Assembly: GCF_900537085.1 (NCBI RefSeq)
Contig: NZ_UNRE01000004.1
Span: forward strand, 372,001-436,000
Length of the DNA: 64,000 bases
Direction of reading: 5' to 3'
Origin: Agarivorans sp. Alg241-V36
GTDB lineage: Bacteria; Pseudomonadota; Gammaproteobacteria; Enterobacterales; Celerinatantimonadaceae
In this document: piece after piece, positions 43,630 through 55,059 of the stretch
Position numbering within the stretch: the stretch's first letter is position 1
Layout of the letters: each line of letters opens with the position of its first letter
The notes under the pieces: generated by a model
Seen by the model: the letters and a program-made list of their open reading frames with translations, nothing else
Database searches by the model: none
What the model was told of the DNA's origin: nothing
Made by a program: the position numbers and the translations under genes

Positions 43630-43655
43630 AAAAACGCGGCCAAGGCCGCGTTTTT
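43630..43655. terminator. Bidirectional terminator between the TIGR03899 gene and cysH
   Basis: AAAAACGCGGCC (43630-43641) pairs with GGCCGCGTTTTT (43644-43655). The terminal loop in practice is CCAAGG. Poly-A and poly-T arms make it work for both convergent genes. Confidence 0.9.
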
Positions 43656-43672
43656 GTTTAACTCTGACAAAC

Positions 43673-44425
43673 CTAAATACCGCTGCCAGCCACTTCTTCG
43701 TGTAAACCACATTCACGTTTCAAACCAAAGAAGCGAGTATCTTCTTCACTCATCCCTGCTTGCAGGGGCTGTGATGTTTGCACGTCTCCTACCGATACGT
43801 AACCTTGCTCCCACAAAGGGTGATAAGGCAAGTTATGCTCTTTTAAGTAGTAGTGCACATCTTTATTAGTCCAATCGATAATGGGTAATATTTTAAAGGC
43901 ACCATTTTGTATTTGCAGTACCGGTAAATCTGAACGAGAAGACGACTGGCTACGACGCAAACCCGAGAACCAGCTCTTCACTTCTAGCTCTTTAAAAGCA
44001 CGCTGCATAGGCTCTACTTTGTTCAAGGTGTTGTATTGCTTTAAGCCTTCTACGCCTTGCTCCCAAAGTTTACCAAAACGCGCTTCTTGCCAAGCATTAG
44101 ACTGTGTCGATTTGTATACCTGCAAATTCAGGTTTAAGCGCTCAGTTAGCTCGTCAATAAAGCGATATGTTTCAGGAAATAAGTAGCCTGTATCGGTAAG
44201 TATTACCGGAATATCTGGCTTAATTTGCGTTAAAAGATGCAAGCTAACCGCAGCTTGAATACCAAAGCTAGAGGTTAGCACCACTTGCTGGGGCAAGTTC
44301 TCTATGGCCCAAGCAGCACGTTGTTGTGCGCTCATGCCTTCGAGCTCTTTGTTTACTTCAGATAACTCAGCAAAACGCGCTTCTACAGGTAGCGCAGACA
44401 GTTGCTCTAAATCTAAGTTAGTCAT
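43673..44425 (-). CDS. cysH: Phosphoadenylyl-sulfate (PAPS) reductase
   Basis: CysH reduces PAPS to sulfite with thioredoxin. The 250 residues include [16 protein letters not shown], the PP-loop-like region, [33 protein letters not shown], and the C-terminal KRECGLHEE with the single catalytic Cys. The lack of extra CC pairs fits a PAPS, not APS, reductase. The start overlaps the cysI end by eight bases. It is last in cysJIH. Confidence 0.97.
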   Translation of the reverse strand: MTNLDLEQLSALPVEARFAELSEVNKELEGMSAQQRAAWAIENLPQQVVLTSSFGIQAAVSLHLLTQIKPDIPVILTDTGYLFPETYRFIDELTERLNLNLQVYKSTQSNAWQEARFGKLWEQGVEGLKQYNTLNKVEPMQRAFKELEVKSWFSGLRRSQSSSRSDLPVLQIQNGAFKILPIIDWTNKDVHYYLKEHNLPYHPLWEQGYVSVGDVQTSQPLQAGMSEEDTRFFGLKRECGLHEEVAGSGI

Positions 44426-46121
44426 GAAAATCCCTAACGCTTACTTTTACTTCAGCGACAATTCCAGCACGAATTACAAAGTCACCAAAAGCTTCATCTT
44501 GCTCACGTTCTTTAGCCCAACGAGCAATTAAACCGTCTAGTTCAGACAAGATTTCTTGCTCACCAATGCCCTCTAAATAGAGTTTAGGAATACGTGTTCC
44601 GCTTTGGTTACCACCGAGATACAAATTGTACTTACCCGGGCCTTTGCCCACTAAACCTGCTTCTGCAAGCATTGCTCGTCCACAACCATTGGGACAACCG
44701 GTTACGCGCAAAATAATGTGCTCTTCGCTCATGGCATGTTTAGCCAATAGCTGCTCAACATCGTCCACTAAGCCAGGCAAGTAACGCTCTGCTTCTGCCA
44801 TTGCTAGTGGGCAAGTTGGAAATGCTACACAGGCCATCGAGTTTACACGTTGCGCACTGTGGCTATCATTAATTAAGCCATGTTCACGTGCAAGCTTTTC
44901 AATTTTTGCTTTATCTTTCGCAGGTACACCAGCAATCACTAGGTTTTGGTTGGCGGTCATGCGGAAATCCCCTTTATGGATCTCAGCAATTTTAGCCACA
45001 CCGGTCTTCAGTGCTTTTTCTGGGTAATCTAATAAACGGCCGTTTTCGATAAATACCGTTAAATGGTGCTTGCCATCAATACCTTCTACCCAACCAATAC
45101 GGTCACCACGAGAAGTAAACTCGTAAGGACGGCTTTGTTCAAAGCTAATGCCTGCGCGTTTTTCAACTTCTTGCTTGAAGGTATCGCTACCTACGCGGTC
45201 AAGGGTGTACTTGGTTTTCGCGTTTTTGCGATTAACTCGGTTACCCCAATCTCGCTGGGTAGTAACAACCGCTGCTGCTACATCTAAGGTTTTTTCTAAT
45301 GGAACAAAACCAAAATCGTCAGCTCTACGTGGATAGGTAGATTTGTCACCATGGGTCATCGCAAGGCCACCGCCCACCAGCACGTTAAAACCAACTAGTT
45401 TTCCATTGTCAGCAATAGCAACAAAGTTAAGGTCATTGGCGTGTACGTCGATGTCATTATGCGGCGGAATTACTACCGTGGTTTTAAACTTACGTGGTAA
45501 GTAGTTTGAACCTAAAATCGGCTCTTCTTCACCACCTTCGACCTTTTCACCATCTAACCAAATCTCAGCGTAGGCGCGAGTTTTAGGTAATAAATGTTCA
45601 CTGATTTTAGTAGCCCACTCATAGGCTTCTTGGTGCAGCTCAGACTCAACTGGGTTACTAGTACATAATACGTTTCGGTTAACGTCGCCAGCAGTAGCGA
45701 TAGAATCGATGCCAATGCTGTTAAGCGTTTGGTGCATCAATTTAATGTTGGGCTTTAATACGCCGTGAAACTGGAAAGTTTGACGCGTCGTTAAGCGAAT
45801 ACTGCCGTACATGGTGTGGTCGCTAGCGAACTTATCAATAGCTAACCACTGTTTAGGCTGGATGATTCCGCCTGGCATACGTGCACGCAACATAACATTG
45901 TGCAAAGGCTCGAGCTTTTGCTTGGTACGCTCGGCGCGTATATCACGGTCGTCCTGCTGGTACATACCGTGGAAACGAATAAGCTGAAAGTTATCAGCAG
46001 TAAACCCACCAGTGATACGGTCACCTAGGTCTGCTTCAATAGTGCCACGCAGGAAGTTGCTCTCTCGCTTTAGGCGCTCATTATCTGACAACTTGCCTTC
46101 AACAATTAGATCCGAACTCAT
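44418..46121 (-). CDS. cysI: Sulfite reductase hemoprotein beta-component
   Basis: CysI reduces sulfite to sulfide at a siroheme coupled to a 4Fe-4S cluster. The 567 residues contain [20 protein letters not shown], the siroheme-contact Arg/Lys residues, [20 protein letters not shown] and [14 protein letters not shown]. The last two give the four cluster Cys (C-x5-C and C-x3-C). It is coupled to cysJ by a one-base overlap. Confidence 0.98.
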   Translation of the reverse strand: MSSDLIVEGKLSDNERLKRESNFLRGTIEADLGDRITGGFTADNFQLIRFHGMYQQDDRDIRAERTKQKLEPLHNVMLRARMPGGIIQPKQWLAIDKFASDHTMYGSIRLTTRQTFQFHGVLKPNIKLMHQTLNSIGIDSIATAGDVNRNVLCTSNPVESELHQEAYEWATKISEHLLPKTRAYAEIWLDGEKVEGGEEEPILGSNYLPRKFKTTVVIPPHNDIDVHANDLNFVAIADNGKLVGFNVLVGGGLAMTHGDKSTYPRRADDFGFVPLEKTLDVAAAVVTTQRDWGNRVNRKNAKTKYTLDRVGSDTFKQEVEKRAGISFEQSRPYEFTSRGDRIGWVEGIDGKHHLTVFIENGRLLDYPEKALKTGVAKIAEIHKGDFRMTANQNLVIAGVPAKDKAKIEKLAREHGLINDSHSAQRVNSMACVAFPTCPLAMAEAERYLPGLVDDVEQLLAKHAMSEEHIILRVTGCPNGCGRAMLAEAGLVGKGPGKYNLYLGGNQSGTRIPKLYLEGIGEQEILSELDGLIARWAKEREQDEAFGDFVIRAGIVAEVKVSVRDFHD

Positions 46122-47911
46122 TAGTAAACATCCTTCTGGTAACGCTTAGCACTACGTAACTGTTTTAAATACTCTTCTGCTTGCTCAGGGCTTTGTTTAC
46201 CCTGCTCAGCAATAATATCGATAAGGGCTTGGTGAACATCTTTAGCCATGCGGTTTGCATCACCACAAATGTATAAATGAGCGCCTTCTTCTAACCATTG
46301 GAAAACTTCTTCGGCGTTCTCTCTTAGGCGATCTTGCACATAAATCTTGTCAGCTTGATCGCGCGAAAAGGCTACGTCTAATTTGCTTAGCAAACCAGAT
46401 TTCAAATAGCCCTGCCATTCGGTTTGATATAAGAAATCTTGGGTAAAGGTTTGGTCACCAAAGAACAACCAGTTTTTACCTTCTGCATCGCTAGCATCAC
46501 GCTGTTGCATAAACGCACGGAACGGAGCGATGCCAGTGCCAGGGCCGACCATAATAACTGGAGTATCAGGGTTGCTTGGTAAACGGAAGTTATCATTGTG
46601 CTCTACAAAAACTTTAACCTGAGCACCTTCTTCAGCGCGCGCACCTAAAAAGCCAGAAGCGCCACCTAAGCGTTGCTCATCACCTTGTTGGTAGCTAACT
46701 ACGCCAACCGTTAGGTGAACTTCTTCTTCAACTTCCGCTTGCGCAGAAGCAATTGAATAAAGTCGCGGAGTAATCTTACGCAAAGCATCAACAAAATCTT
46801 GCGCCGCTACCTTGGCTTTTTTCTCAAGCAGTACATCAATCACCTGATGATTAGCCGCATACTCACGAAGCTTATCTTTATCCGCTACTACGGTTTGCAG
46901 TTTCTTACTGGCAGACCAAGCAGCCCAAGCTTCAACAAAGGCACCGCTAGTTTGAGTAATCTCTAGTTTCTCAGCTAGTGCATCAGCTAAGCTATATTCT
47001 TGCTCATCAATGCTAACTAAGTCGTCGGCTTTCAAGCCTAGGCGAGCAATGATTTTAGCCACTAACTCACGGTCGTTTTCAAACCAAACACCCAAAGCGT
47101 CACCCGCTTGGTATTGCAGGCCAGAATCAGCCAAATCAATTTCTACGTGGCGAACATCTTTAGCAGAATCGCGACCAGTAATTTTTTGGCTTAAGCTTAG
47201 CTCAGCAGCATAAGGGTTCTTTTTATTGTATTGGCTGGCCGCCGGGGCACTTACCGGCAAGCTAACTACAGAACCGCTTGTCTCTGCGCTTAAGGTTTGC
47301 TTAAGCTCAGTCAATGCTTGTTCAGTCCAGTTGGCAGCGTCTTTATCGTAGTCAACATCACAATCAACGCGCTCACAAACACGCTCGGCACCTAGAGCAG
47401 CTAAACGCTCATCAAAATCTTTACCGGTTTGGCAGAAAAACTCGTAGCTTGAATCGCCTAAGGCCAATACGCTGTATTTAAGGTTATCCAGCTTTGGTGC
47501 TTTCTTAGAGGCCAAAAATTCGTGGAACTCTATAGCGTCATCGGGTGGCTCGCCTTCTCCGTTAGTACTGGCAACAATCAGCAAATGAGTTTCGTTCTTC
47601 AAACTTTTTGCTTTGTAATCAGCCACATTAACAACTTCAGCGTTAATATCTTGCGCTTGAGCAGCAGCATGTAGCTCTTCGGCAACCCCTTTAGCGTTAC
47701 CAGTTTGAGAAGCATAAAGAATAGTTAGTTTGCCCGCAGGCTGTGCTTGCGCAAGCGGCGCTAACTGCCCCGCGTTTTGTCCTACGCCCGCTAGGTAACC
47801 ACTTACCCAAGCCAGTTGAGTTACCGACAGCTCAGCCGTTGCCTGTTGCAGCAGACTAACCTGTTGCTCAGACAATGGGCTAGCCAATGACGAAAGTTCC
47901 TTTAACAGCAT
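46121..47911 (-). CDS. cysJ: Sulfite reductase [NADPH] flavoprotein alpha-component
   Basis: CysJ passes electrons from NADPH through FAD and FMN to CysI. The flavodoxin domain opens [18 protein letters not shown]. The FAD domain has RLYSIASAQ and GGASGFLG. The NADPH domain has [16 protein letters not shown] and [13 protein letters not shown], with the C-terminus KRYQKDVY. I chose ATG 47911 because AGGG lies upstream and the family's N-terminus fits. A TTG at 47953 also has an AGGG upstream and would add 14 residues. First gene of cysJIH. No CysB site was identified. Confidence 0.96.
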   Translation of the reverse strand: MLLKELSSLASPLSEQQVSLLQQATAELSVTQLAWVSGYLAGVGQNAGQLAPLAQAQPAGKLTILYASQTGNAKGVAEELHAAAQAQDINAEVVNVADYKAKSLKNETHLLIVASTNGEGEPPDDAIEFHEFLASKKAPKLDNLKYSVLALGDSSYEFFCQTGKDFDERLAALGAERVCERVDCDVDYDKDAANWTEQALTELKQTLSAETSGSVVSLPVSAPAASQYNKKNPYAAELSLSQKITGRDSAKDVRHVEIDLADSGLQYQAGDALGVWFENDRELVAKIIARLGLKADDLVSIDEQEYSLADALAEKLEITQTSGAFVEAWAAWSASKKLQTVVADKDKLREYAANHQVIDVLLEKKAKVAAQDFVDALRKITPRLYSIASAQAEVEEEVHLTVGVVSYQQGDEQRLGGASGFLGARAEEGAQVKVFVEHNDNFRLPSNPDTPVIMVGPGTGIAPFRAFMQQRDASDAEGKNWLFFGDQTFTQDFLYQTEWQGYLKSGLLSKLDVAFSRDQADKIYVQDRLRENAEEVFQWLEEGAHLYICGDANRMAKDVHQALIDIIAEQGKQSPEQAEEYLKQLRSAKRYQKDVY

Positions 47912-48124
47912 TTTATCGCACCCTAGATTCACAATTGCAGCTAGTCTACTCAAGCACGCCCTAAGACAATAAAGAATAAAAGGGGATTTTTTATAACCGT
48001 AGGTAATATATGGTCACTTAAGAATGGTCAAACCGCTCACAATTTGCACTATGTGACTGAACAACCAGCAATATCTGCAAATGTTATATAAGCTTATTTT
48101 ATTCTCTTGTTTAATTGGTTCGCG

Positions 48125-49930
48125 ATGGAACAGCGTTCAAAAAACCAAATGTCATTAAAGCAGAAGCTGCTGCTGGTACTGGGTTGGTTACTACTTTTGT
48201 TACTGGCTGGCGTTACCGCGCAATACCAAGCAAAACAACAACAGCAAAGCCAATTACTTGAAGAGAGCCAACGCTTACAACGCAGTATTCAGCATGAGTT
48301 GGATAGATTTCGTAATTTCCCAAAAGTGCTGGCGATTCAGCAGCAATTAATTGAGCCTTTAAGCTTAAATGTCACCAGTCAGCGCCGTCACGCCCTAAAT
48401 CGCTATCTACAGCATATTAATGAGCTGCAAGGTAGCGACGTGACTTACTTGCTAGACCCCAGCGGCCTGACCTTAGCTTCCAGCAACTGGCAAAGTGCCC
48501 GTTCCTTTGTTGGCAGCAACTACAGTTATCGGCCTTATTTTCAAACCGCTATCTTAGGTAAGTATGGGCAGTATTTTGCTTTAGGCTCTCGTTCGGGCAT
48601 TCGCGGTTATTATTTTTCGGCACCCGTAAAGCTGCAACAGCGAGTTATAGGGGTATTGGTGGTAAAAGTTGCACTTAACATCATAGATAAAAGCTGGCGT
48701 GATCCTAACTTTGAATACCTACTTACCGACAAACACGGAGTGGTATTTTACGCCTCAAAAGCGCATTGGCTTTATCGCAGTATTAAAGCCTTACCGGAAT
48801 CTTTACGCCAACAGCTGATCAACTCTCGCCAATATGGCCCGCATCAGCTAACAAATATGGCACAAGACCTACGCCCTAATAGTATTAACCTGCCCAATTA
48901 TGGCGGGCAACGGGTTGATTATATTAGTACCAACCGCGTGCTCCCCACAGCGGGCTGGCGGCTATATGCCTTGTCCAAAGACAGTGGTTATAAAAGCGAG
49001 ATCGCCGAGGCGCTGTTTTTAAGTTCACTGTTTTACCTAGGTGGGGTATTGCTTTATTTGTATTGGCGCCAGCTTCAATTAAGCCGTTTAATGCAAGCTC
49101 AAGCTAATCAACAGTTAGAGGTAAGTGTGCAGCAGCGCACCGCCGAACTTACCCAAAGCAACCAGCAATTACAGCAAGCCATTGATGACTATCGACGTAC
49201 CGCCAACACCTTAAAGAAAACCGAAGATGAACTGGTGCAAGCAGCCAAACTAGCCACGCTTGGCGAGCTATCCGCTGGCATTAATCATGAACTAAACCAG
49301 CCTCTCACGGCCATGCAAAGTTATGCAGAGAACGCCCTGCGTTTTCAACAAAAGCAAAATCATCAGCAAGTCACCCACAACCTACAAGACATCATCAAAC
49401 TCACCTCCATGATGAGTAAAATGATTGCCAAGTTTAAAATCTTCTCGCGTAAATCCAGTGGGCAAACCAGTGCGGTATCTAGCGCTGTTTCAATTAACGC
49501 TGCGCTATCAATCCTGGCTAATCGCATCGTATCGAATGGGATTAAAATTGAGTTTAGTGGCCAAGATGAACACTGGGTTAAAGCCGAACCGATACAGCTG
49601 GAACAAGTCCTCATTAACCTGATCAATAACGCCATAGATGCCTTAGAAGGCACGCAAAATGCCTGCTTAGGCATACGCCAATATCAGCAGGGCGAATGGC
49701 AATGTATCGCCATTTTGGACAATGGCCCAATGCTTAGCGAGGAACAACTACAACGTATTTTTGAGCCCTTCTTTACCACTAAAAAACAAGGCTTGGGTTT
49801 AGGCATGGCAATATCGAAACGTTTAATAGAATCCTTTGAAGGAGAGCTGAGTGTCAGCAATCTGATAGATATTGGCCCAGAGTTTGTTATTCGCCTGCGT
49901 ACCCACACTCCACCAGCCAAGCAAGTTTAA
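48125..49930 (+). CDS. dctB: C4-dicarboxylate sensor histidine kinase DctB
   Basis: DctB senses periplasmic C4-dicarboxylates and phosphorylates DctD. It has two membrane helices (about residues 12-32 and 295-315) around a PAS/Cache-type periplasmic domain with SNYSYRPYFQTAILGKYGQY and GYYFSAPV. A coiled coil rich in Gln follows. The kinase core has LATLGELSAGINHELNQPLT (phospho-His), NLINNAIDALEG (N box), DNGPM, and FFTTKKQGLGLGMAISK. The start is uncertain: ATG 48125 is preferred, and a TTG 18 bases upstream is open, neither with a clear ribosome site. dctD follows after nine bases. Confidence 0.93.
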   Translation: MEQRSKNQMSLKQKLLLVLGWLLLLLLAGVTAQYQAKQQQQSQLLEESQRLQRSIQHELDRFRNFPKVLAIQQQLIEPLSLNVTSQRRHALNRYLQHINELQGSDVTYLLDPSGLTLASSNWQSARSFVGSNYSYRPYFQTAILGKYGQYFALGSRSGIRGYYFSAPVKLQQRVIGVLVVKVALNIIDKSWRDPNFEYLLTDKHGVVFYASKAHWLYRSIKALPESLRQQLINSRQYGPHQLTNMAQDLRPNSINLPNYGGQRVDYISTNRVLPTAGWRLYALSKDSGYKSEIAEALFLSSLFYLGGVLLYLYWRQLQLSRLMQAQANQQLEVSVQQRTAELTQSNQQLQQAIDDYRRTANTLKKTEDELVQAAKLATLGELSAGINHELNQPLTAMQSYAENALRFQQKQNHQQVTHNLQDIIKLTSMMSKMIAKFKIFSRKSSGQTSAVSSAVSINAALSILANRIVSNGIKIEFSGQDEHWVKAEPIQLEQVLINLINNAIDALEGTQNACLGIRQYQQGEWQCIAILDNGPMLSEEQLQRIFEPFFTTKKQGLGLGMAISKRLIESFEGELSVSNLIDIGPEFVIRLRTHTPPAKQV

Positions 49931-49939
49931 GAGGTAGCC

Positions 49940-51289
49940 GTGTATACACCCGTGATAATTATTGATGATGATCCAGATATTCTGCGCTCTCTTGGTCAAA
50001 CCCTAGAGCTAGAAGACTACGAATGCTTGCGCTTCGAAAATGCCGAACAAGCCTTACGTCAAATAAAACCCACTTGGCCGGGCGTTATTATCTCCGACAT
50101 CAACATGCCCGGTTTAAGTGGCCTAGAAATGATGCAACGCGCCCATCAAATTGATGCGGATTTACCGATTATTTTACTGACCGGCCACGGTGATATTTCC
50201 ATGGCAATTAAAGCGATTCGCGACGGCGCTTATGACTTTTTAGAAAAGCCCTTCTCCACCAGCCATTTGTTGGATGTATTGCAGCGAGCGTTAGAAAAGC
50301 GCCGGCTTACCTTAGAAAACCGCGAGCTAAAAGCCGAACTAGATGCCCAAAGCGGACCGGGCCCGCGTATATTAGGCTCAACCCCAGCCATTAGCCGTAT
50401 GCGCAAAATTTTAAGCCACATTAAAGATGCCCCCGCCGATGTATTAATTCACGGTGAAACCGGCACCGGAAAAGAGTTAGTTGCGCGCTTTTTGCATGAC
50501 CATAGCATTCGCGCTAAGCACCCCTTTGTGGCGATTAACTGCGGCGCGGTGCCAGAGACCATGATTGAAAGCGAGCTGTTTGGTCATGAGGCTGGCGCAT
50601 TTACCGGCGCCCAAAAAAAACGCATTGGTAAGATCGCCTTTGCTAACCATGGCACCTTATTTCTAGATGAAATTGAAAGCATGCCAATGGCACTGCAAAT
50701 AAAGTTACTGCGAGTGCTGGAAGAGCGCAGCGTGGAACCCTTGGGCAGTAATCAAGCCACTTCTCTTAACATTAGGGTCATCGCCGCCACCAAGAGTGAT
50801 TTACAAGAACTAGGTGAGCAAGGCGAGTTTCGTAGCGATTTGTATTATCGCTTAAACGTGGTTGAGGTACATATCCCCGCCTTGAGAGAGCGCAGTGAAG
50901 ATATCCCGCTCTTGCTGGAAAACTTCCTACGCGTAGCCGCTGCTCGCTATCAACTTAATAGCCCAGAGGTATCACCCGGCCGTCTTGCGGAGTTAATGAA
51001 CCATGATTGGCCTGGCAATGTGCGTGAGTTGAGAAACCTAGCAGAACGTTGGGTACTGATGGGCGAAGAAGCCGCGTTTAATGAGAGTAACAACCACCAG
51101 CAATCACTCAACCTGGCCGAGCAACTTTACCGTTTTGAACGCACCCTATTGCAAGATGCCTTACAACGTCATAATGGCCAACTAAAAGCGGTACAAGAAG
51201 AACTGCAAATAGGCCGTAAAACCTTATACGAGAAAATGAAGAAGTATCAATTAGACAAGGGTGATTACAAAGATAACGATACTTTTTAA
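49940..51289 (+). CDS. dctD: C4-dicarboxylate response regulator DctD
   Basis: DctD is a sigma-54-dependent activator. The receiver domain has phospho-acceptor Asp53 in IISDINMPG and Lys in FLEKPFS. The AAA+ domain has GETGTGKE (Walker A), GAFTGA (sigma-54 contact) and FLDEIESMP. The Fis-type HTH is LKAVQEELQIGRKTLYEKMK. GTG 49940 follows GAGG by five bases. A good sigma-54 promoter lies in front of dctP 140 bases downstream, the natural target. Confidence 0.95.
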   Translation: MYTPVIIIDDDPDILRSLGQTLELEDYECLRFENAEQALRQIKPTWPGVIISDINMPGLSGLEMMQRAHQIDADLPIILLTGHGDISMAIKAIRDGAYDFLEKPFSTSHLLDVLQRALEKRRLTLENRELKAELDAQSGPGPRILGSTPAISRMRKILSHIKDAPADVLIHGETGTGKELVARFLHDHSIRAKHPFVAINCGAVPETMIESELFGHEAGAFTGAQKKRIGKIAFANHGTLFLDEIESMPMALQIKLLRVLEERSVEPLGSNQATSLNIRVIAATKSDLQELGEQGEFRSDLYYRLNVVEVHIPALRERSEDIPLLLENFLRVAAARYQLNSPEVSPGRLAELMNHDWPGNVRELRNLAERWVLMGEEAAFNESNNHQQSLNLAEQLYRFERTLLQDALQRHNGQLKAVQEELQIGRKTLYEKMKKYQLDKGDYKDNDTF

Positions 51290-51339
51290 TGGGTCGAAAC
51301 CGACCCATTAAGCCAAAGCACACGGGGGGAGATCCCCCC
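51287..51339. terminator. Two hairpins after dctD
   Basis: TAATGGGTCG (51287-51296) pairs with CGACCCATTA (51301-51310), including the dctD stop. A second hairpin, GGGGGG (51324-51329) with CCCCCC (51334-51339), follows. Neither has a T-run, but together they should separate dctD from dctP. Confidence 0.6.
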
Positions 51340-51425
51340 ATTCCTCACCAAGAAAATAAACCTCCCGCTGTAGAAAAACACAACTAAGCAAAGCTATTCA
51401 AACACTTACCAATATTATCAAAACT

Positions 51426-51441
51426 TGGCGTGCTGCTTGCT
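51426..51441 (+). promoter_or_regulatory. Sigma-54 promoter of the dctPQM operon
   Basis: TGGCGTGCTGCTTGCT matches the sigma-54 consensus TGGCACG-N4-TTGCW with the invariant GG and GC at correct spacing and only two changes. It lies about 50 bases before dctP and directly after the gene for the sigma-54 activator DctD. Confidence 0.8.
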
Positions 51442-51468
51442 CTAGGGTCTAGCGTTGTAAACAACTAA

Positions 51469-52470
<1,002 letters not shown>

Positions 52471-52541
52471 CTGAGTTGGCGCAAGTTCCCCTCGTCTTGC
52501 GCCAGCTTCTCTTGGTTTTGGTTCATCGATAAGGACATCAC

Positions 52542-53078
52542 ATGACCTTTGTTACTTGGTTTCGCCGTTTTGAAGAAAATTTCATCGCATTTTTGCTGGT
52601 CGCCATGACGCTACTGGTTTTTGTAGAAGTGATCATGCGCTTTGTATTCAACTCTGGCATCCATTGGGTGCAAGAAGTCACCTTGTACTGCTCGGCTTGG
52701 TTAGTGCTGCTGGGTGCCAGCTGGGGCGTGCGAGAAGGCGCCCACATTGGCGTAGACGCCTTTGTTAAAGTACTTCCTCCCACTCAACGTAAGTGGATTA
52801 CCTTAGCGGCCTTGGCACTGTGCTTGTTTTACTGCGGCCTATTTATGTATGGATCTTGGGTATACCTGAGCAAGCTGGCCCGCATCGGCATTGAAATGGA
52901 AGACCTTCCCATCGAAAAATGGAAAACCATGAGCGTACTGTTCATTGGTTTTGTATTGCTGGTAATTCGGTTTTTGGAAGTGGGCTGGAAAGTATTCACC
53001 AACCAGCAAGATGGTTTTCATCTGGCAGACGAAGCCAAGGAAAGCATGCAACTCGCCGACGAACTAAAAAAACAATAA
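52542..53078 (+). CDS. dctQ: TRAP transporter small permease DctQ
   Basis: The 178-residue protein has four membrane helices, the DctQ layout. The first is followed by VEVIMRFVFNSGIHWVQEVT, a family hallmark, and WLVLLGASWGVREGAHIGVDAF is conserved. The C-terminus has an unusually long charged tail of about 35 residues (ADEAKESMQLADELKK). It couples to DctM in the inner membrane. Confidence 0.93.
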   Translation: MTFVTWFRRFEENFIAFLLVAMTLLVFVEVIMRFVFNSGIHWVQEVTLYCSAWLVLLGASWGVREGAHIGVDAFVKVLPPTQRKWITLAALALCLFYCGLFMYGSWVYLSKLARIGIEMEDLPIEKWKTMSVLFIGFVLLVIRFLEVGWKVFTNQQDGFHLADEAKESMQLADELKKQ

Positions 53079-53102
53079 GCGCTTGCGGCAAAGGAACTGA
53101 CC

Positions 53103-54500
53103 ATGACAACTTTTACTCTGTTTATCCTACTGTTTGTTTGCATGATTATTGGTATGCCCATCGCCATTGCGCTTGGGTTTGCCAGCATGACAACCATCCT
53201 TTTATTTTCAAACGACTCCTTGGCATCGGTAGCATTAAAGCTATTTGAAGCCACCTCTGAACACTACACTTTGTTAGCAATTCCCTTCTTCATTCTGTCA
53301 TCCGCCTTTCTTTCTACTGGCGGAGTGGCTCGCAGGTTGATTAACTTCGCCATGGACAGCGTGGGACATATTCGCGGTGGTTTAGCCATGGCCTCGGTAT
53401 TGGCCTGCATGCTGTTTGCTGCCGTATCTGGCTCAAGCCCAGCAACTGTGGCAGCCATTGGCTCGATTGTGATTGCCGGCATGGTGCGCTCAGGCTACCC
53501 AGAATCACTTGCTGCGGGGGTGATTGCCAATGCAGGAACCTTGGGCATTCTCATCCCGCCTTCGATTGTAATGCTGGTGTACGCTGCTGCCACCGAAGTT
53601 TCAGCCTCTCGGATGTTTATGGCCGGCTTTATCCCTGGCATCATGATGGGCACCATCTTGATGATTGCCATCTACATTGTTGCGCGGATTAAAAACTTGC
53701 CCGCTCAAGCCTACCCAGGTTGTAGGAAGTGGGCAATTTCAGCACTAAAGGCCACTGGTGGATTAATGCTGATTGTGATTGTTCTTGGTTCAATTTATGG
53801 AGGTGTAGCCAGCCCTACCGAAGCGGCATCGGTTGCTGCAATTTATGCATTTTTAGTCTCAGTGTATGGATATCGAGATATTGGGCCAATTAAAAACCAA
53901 GCGTGGAAAAATGACGGCGAAAACCTTGGCGCTGCTATAGGCCGAAACTTATTGTTATTCCCCATTAGCATTATCAAATCGGTAAGCGATCCTGAAGTAC
54001 GTCAAGTATTAAAAGATGCTGCCAAAGTGAGCATTATGCTGCTGTTTATTATCGCCAATGCAATGTTATTTGCTCACGTGCTCACCACCGAGCGGATCCC
54101 ACACATGATTGCGGAGTCGATAGTTGCTTATGGCCTGCAACCTTGGGCATTTTTGGTGGTGGTAAATATCTTATTGCTGATTGCCGGTAACTTTATGGAG
54201 CCCTCAGCCATCTTGCTGATCATGGCACCGATTTTGTTCCCTATTGCTACGCAACTGGGTATCGACCCGATTCACCTTGGAATTATTATGGTGGTGAATA
54301 TGGAGATTGGCATGCTCACCCCACCGGTTGGGTTAAATCTATTTGTGACCGCCGGAATAACTGGAAAAAGTATGGGATGGGTTATTAAAGCGTGCTTGCC
54401 TTGGCTAAGCCTATTGTTGTTCTTCCTGATCCTGATTACTTATATTCCGCAAATATCGCTGTTTTTGCCGGAGTACATCGACCACCTTAACGGCTATTAA
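53103..54500 (+). CDS. dctM: TRAP transporter large permease DctM
   Basis: DctM forms the sodium-coupled channel of the transporter. The 465 residues hold about 12 membrane segments. GMPIAIALGFASM, SGSSPATVAAIGSI, GVIANAGTLGILIPPSIVML and MEIGMLTPPVGLNLFVTAGI are typical. A soluble insert near residues 255-315 (GPIKNQAWKNDGENLGAAIG) is longer than in the Rhodobacter protein as I remember it. It is followed by a strong terminator. Confidence 0.95.
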   Translation: MTTFTLFILLFVCMIIGMPIAIALGFASMTTILLFSNDSLASVALKLFEATSEHYTLLAIPFFILSSAFLSTGGVARRLINFAMDSVGHIRGGLAMASVLACMLFAAVSGSSPATVAAIGSIVIAGMVRSGYPESLAAGVIANAGTLGILIPPSIVMLVYAAATEVSASRMFMAGFIPGIMMGTILMIAIYIVARIKNLPAQAYPGCRKWAISALKATGGLMLIVIVLGSIYGGVASPTEAASVAAIYAFLVSVYGYRDIGPIKNQAWKNDGENLGAAIGRNLLLFPISIIKSVSDPEVRQVLKDAAKVSIMLLFIIANAMLFAHVLTTERIPHMIAESIVAYGLQPWAFLVVVNILLLIAGNFMEPSAILLIMAPILFPIATQLGIDPIHLGIIMVVNMEIGMLTPPVGLNLFVTAGITGKSMGWVIKACLPWLSLLLFFLILITYIPQISLFLPEYIDHLNGY

Positions 54501-54517
54501 TCTTCCCCCCACAAAAA

Positions 54518-54547
54518 AAAAGGCCTGCTAACTTTAGCAGGCCTTTT
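54518..54547. terminator. Terminator of dctPQM
   Basis: AAAAGGCCTGCTA (54518-54530) pairs perfectly with TAGCAGGCCTTTT (54535-54547) around a four-base loop. A-rich on one side and T-rich on the other, it also serves the convergent thioesterase gene. Confidence 0.92.
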
Positions 54548-54552
54548 ATCGT

Positions 54553-54999
54553 TTATGCTTTTTCCATTCTACGCTGGCGGCGTCGCAACGCATCGTTAAA
54601 TCGCCTTTTAGCGACTTCGGTGCTTGGCTGTAACGGCGGAACTTCAGCAGAATTGCCTTGTTCATCAACTGCAACCATCGTGAAGAAACAAGAGTGAGTA
54701 TGGCGAACCGTTTGCTCTTTAAGATTCTTGGCAACCACTTTAATCCCAATTTCCATAGAGGTGCGACCGGTGTAATTTACCGAGGCAAGAAAAGTAACAA
54801 ATTCACCAATCTCCACCGGGTTCTTAAATAATACTTGATCTACCGATAACGTTACCGCGTAATTCCCACAATATTGAATAGCCGTGGTGTAAGCCACTTC
54901 ATCCAACTTTTTCAACATGGCTCCACCATGCATCTTACCGGAGAAATTGGCCATCTCTGGGGTGACCAATATATTCATTTCTGTTTGTGACTTGTCCAT
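54553..54999 (-). CDS. Acyl-CoA thioesterase, hotdog fold
   Basis: The 148-residue protein fits the cytosolic acyl-CoA hydrolase/YciA-like group. GKMHGGAMLKKLDEVAYTTA is the hotdog helix with the catalytic Asp/Asn region. VDQVLFKNPVEIGEFVTFLASV and YTGRTSMEIGIKV form the sheet. The tail is basic (RRFNDALRRRQRRMEKA). It should hydrolyse acyl-CoA esters, chain length unknown. It is 61 bases after prsR on the same strand but probably separate. Confidence 0.9.
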   Translation of the reverse strand: MDKSQTEMNILVTPEMANFSGKMHGGAMLKKLDEVAYTTAIQYCGNYAVTLSVDQVLFKNPVEIGEFVTFLASVNYTGRTSMEIGIKVVAKNLKEQTVRHTHSCFFTMVAVDEQGNSAEVPPLQPSTEVAKRRFNDALRRRQRRMEKA

Positions 55000-55059
55000 G
55001 AGGGGCCTAATTGAGTAGTTACAACAAGCGGCTCGCGCCGCTTTACAAACAAACTAACC

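Noticed and set aside
47954-48124. CysB binding site between cysJ and dctB
   Set aside because: CysB sites are poorly defined and nothing convincing was seen by eye.
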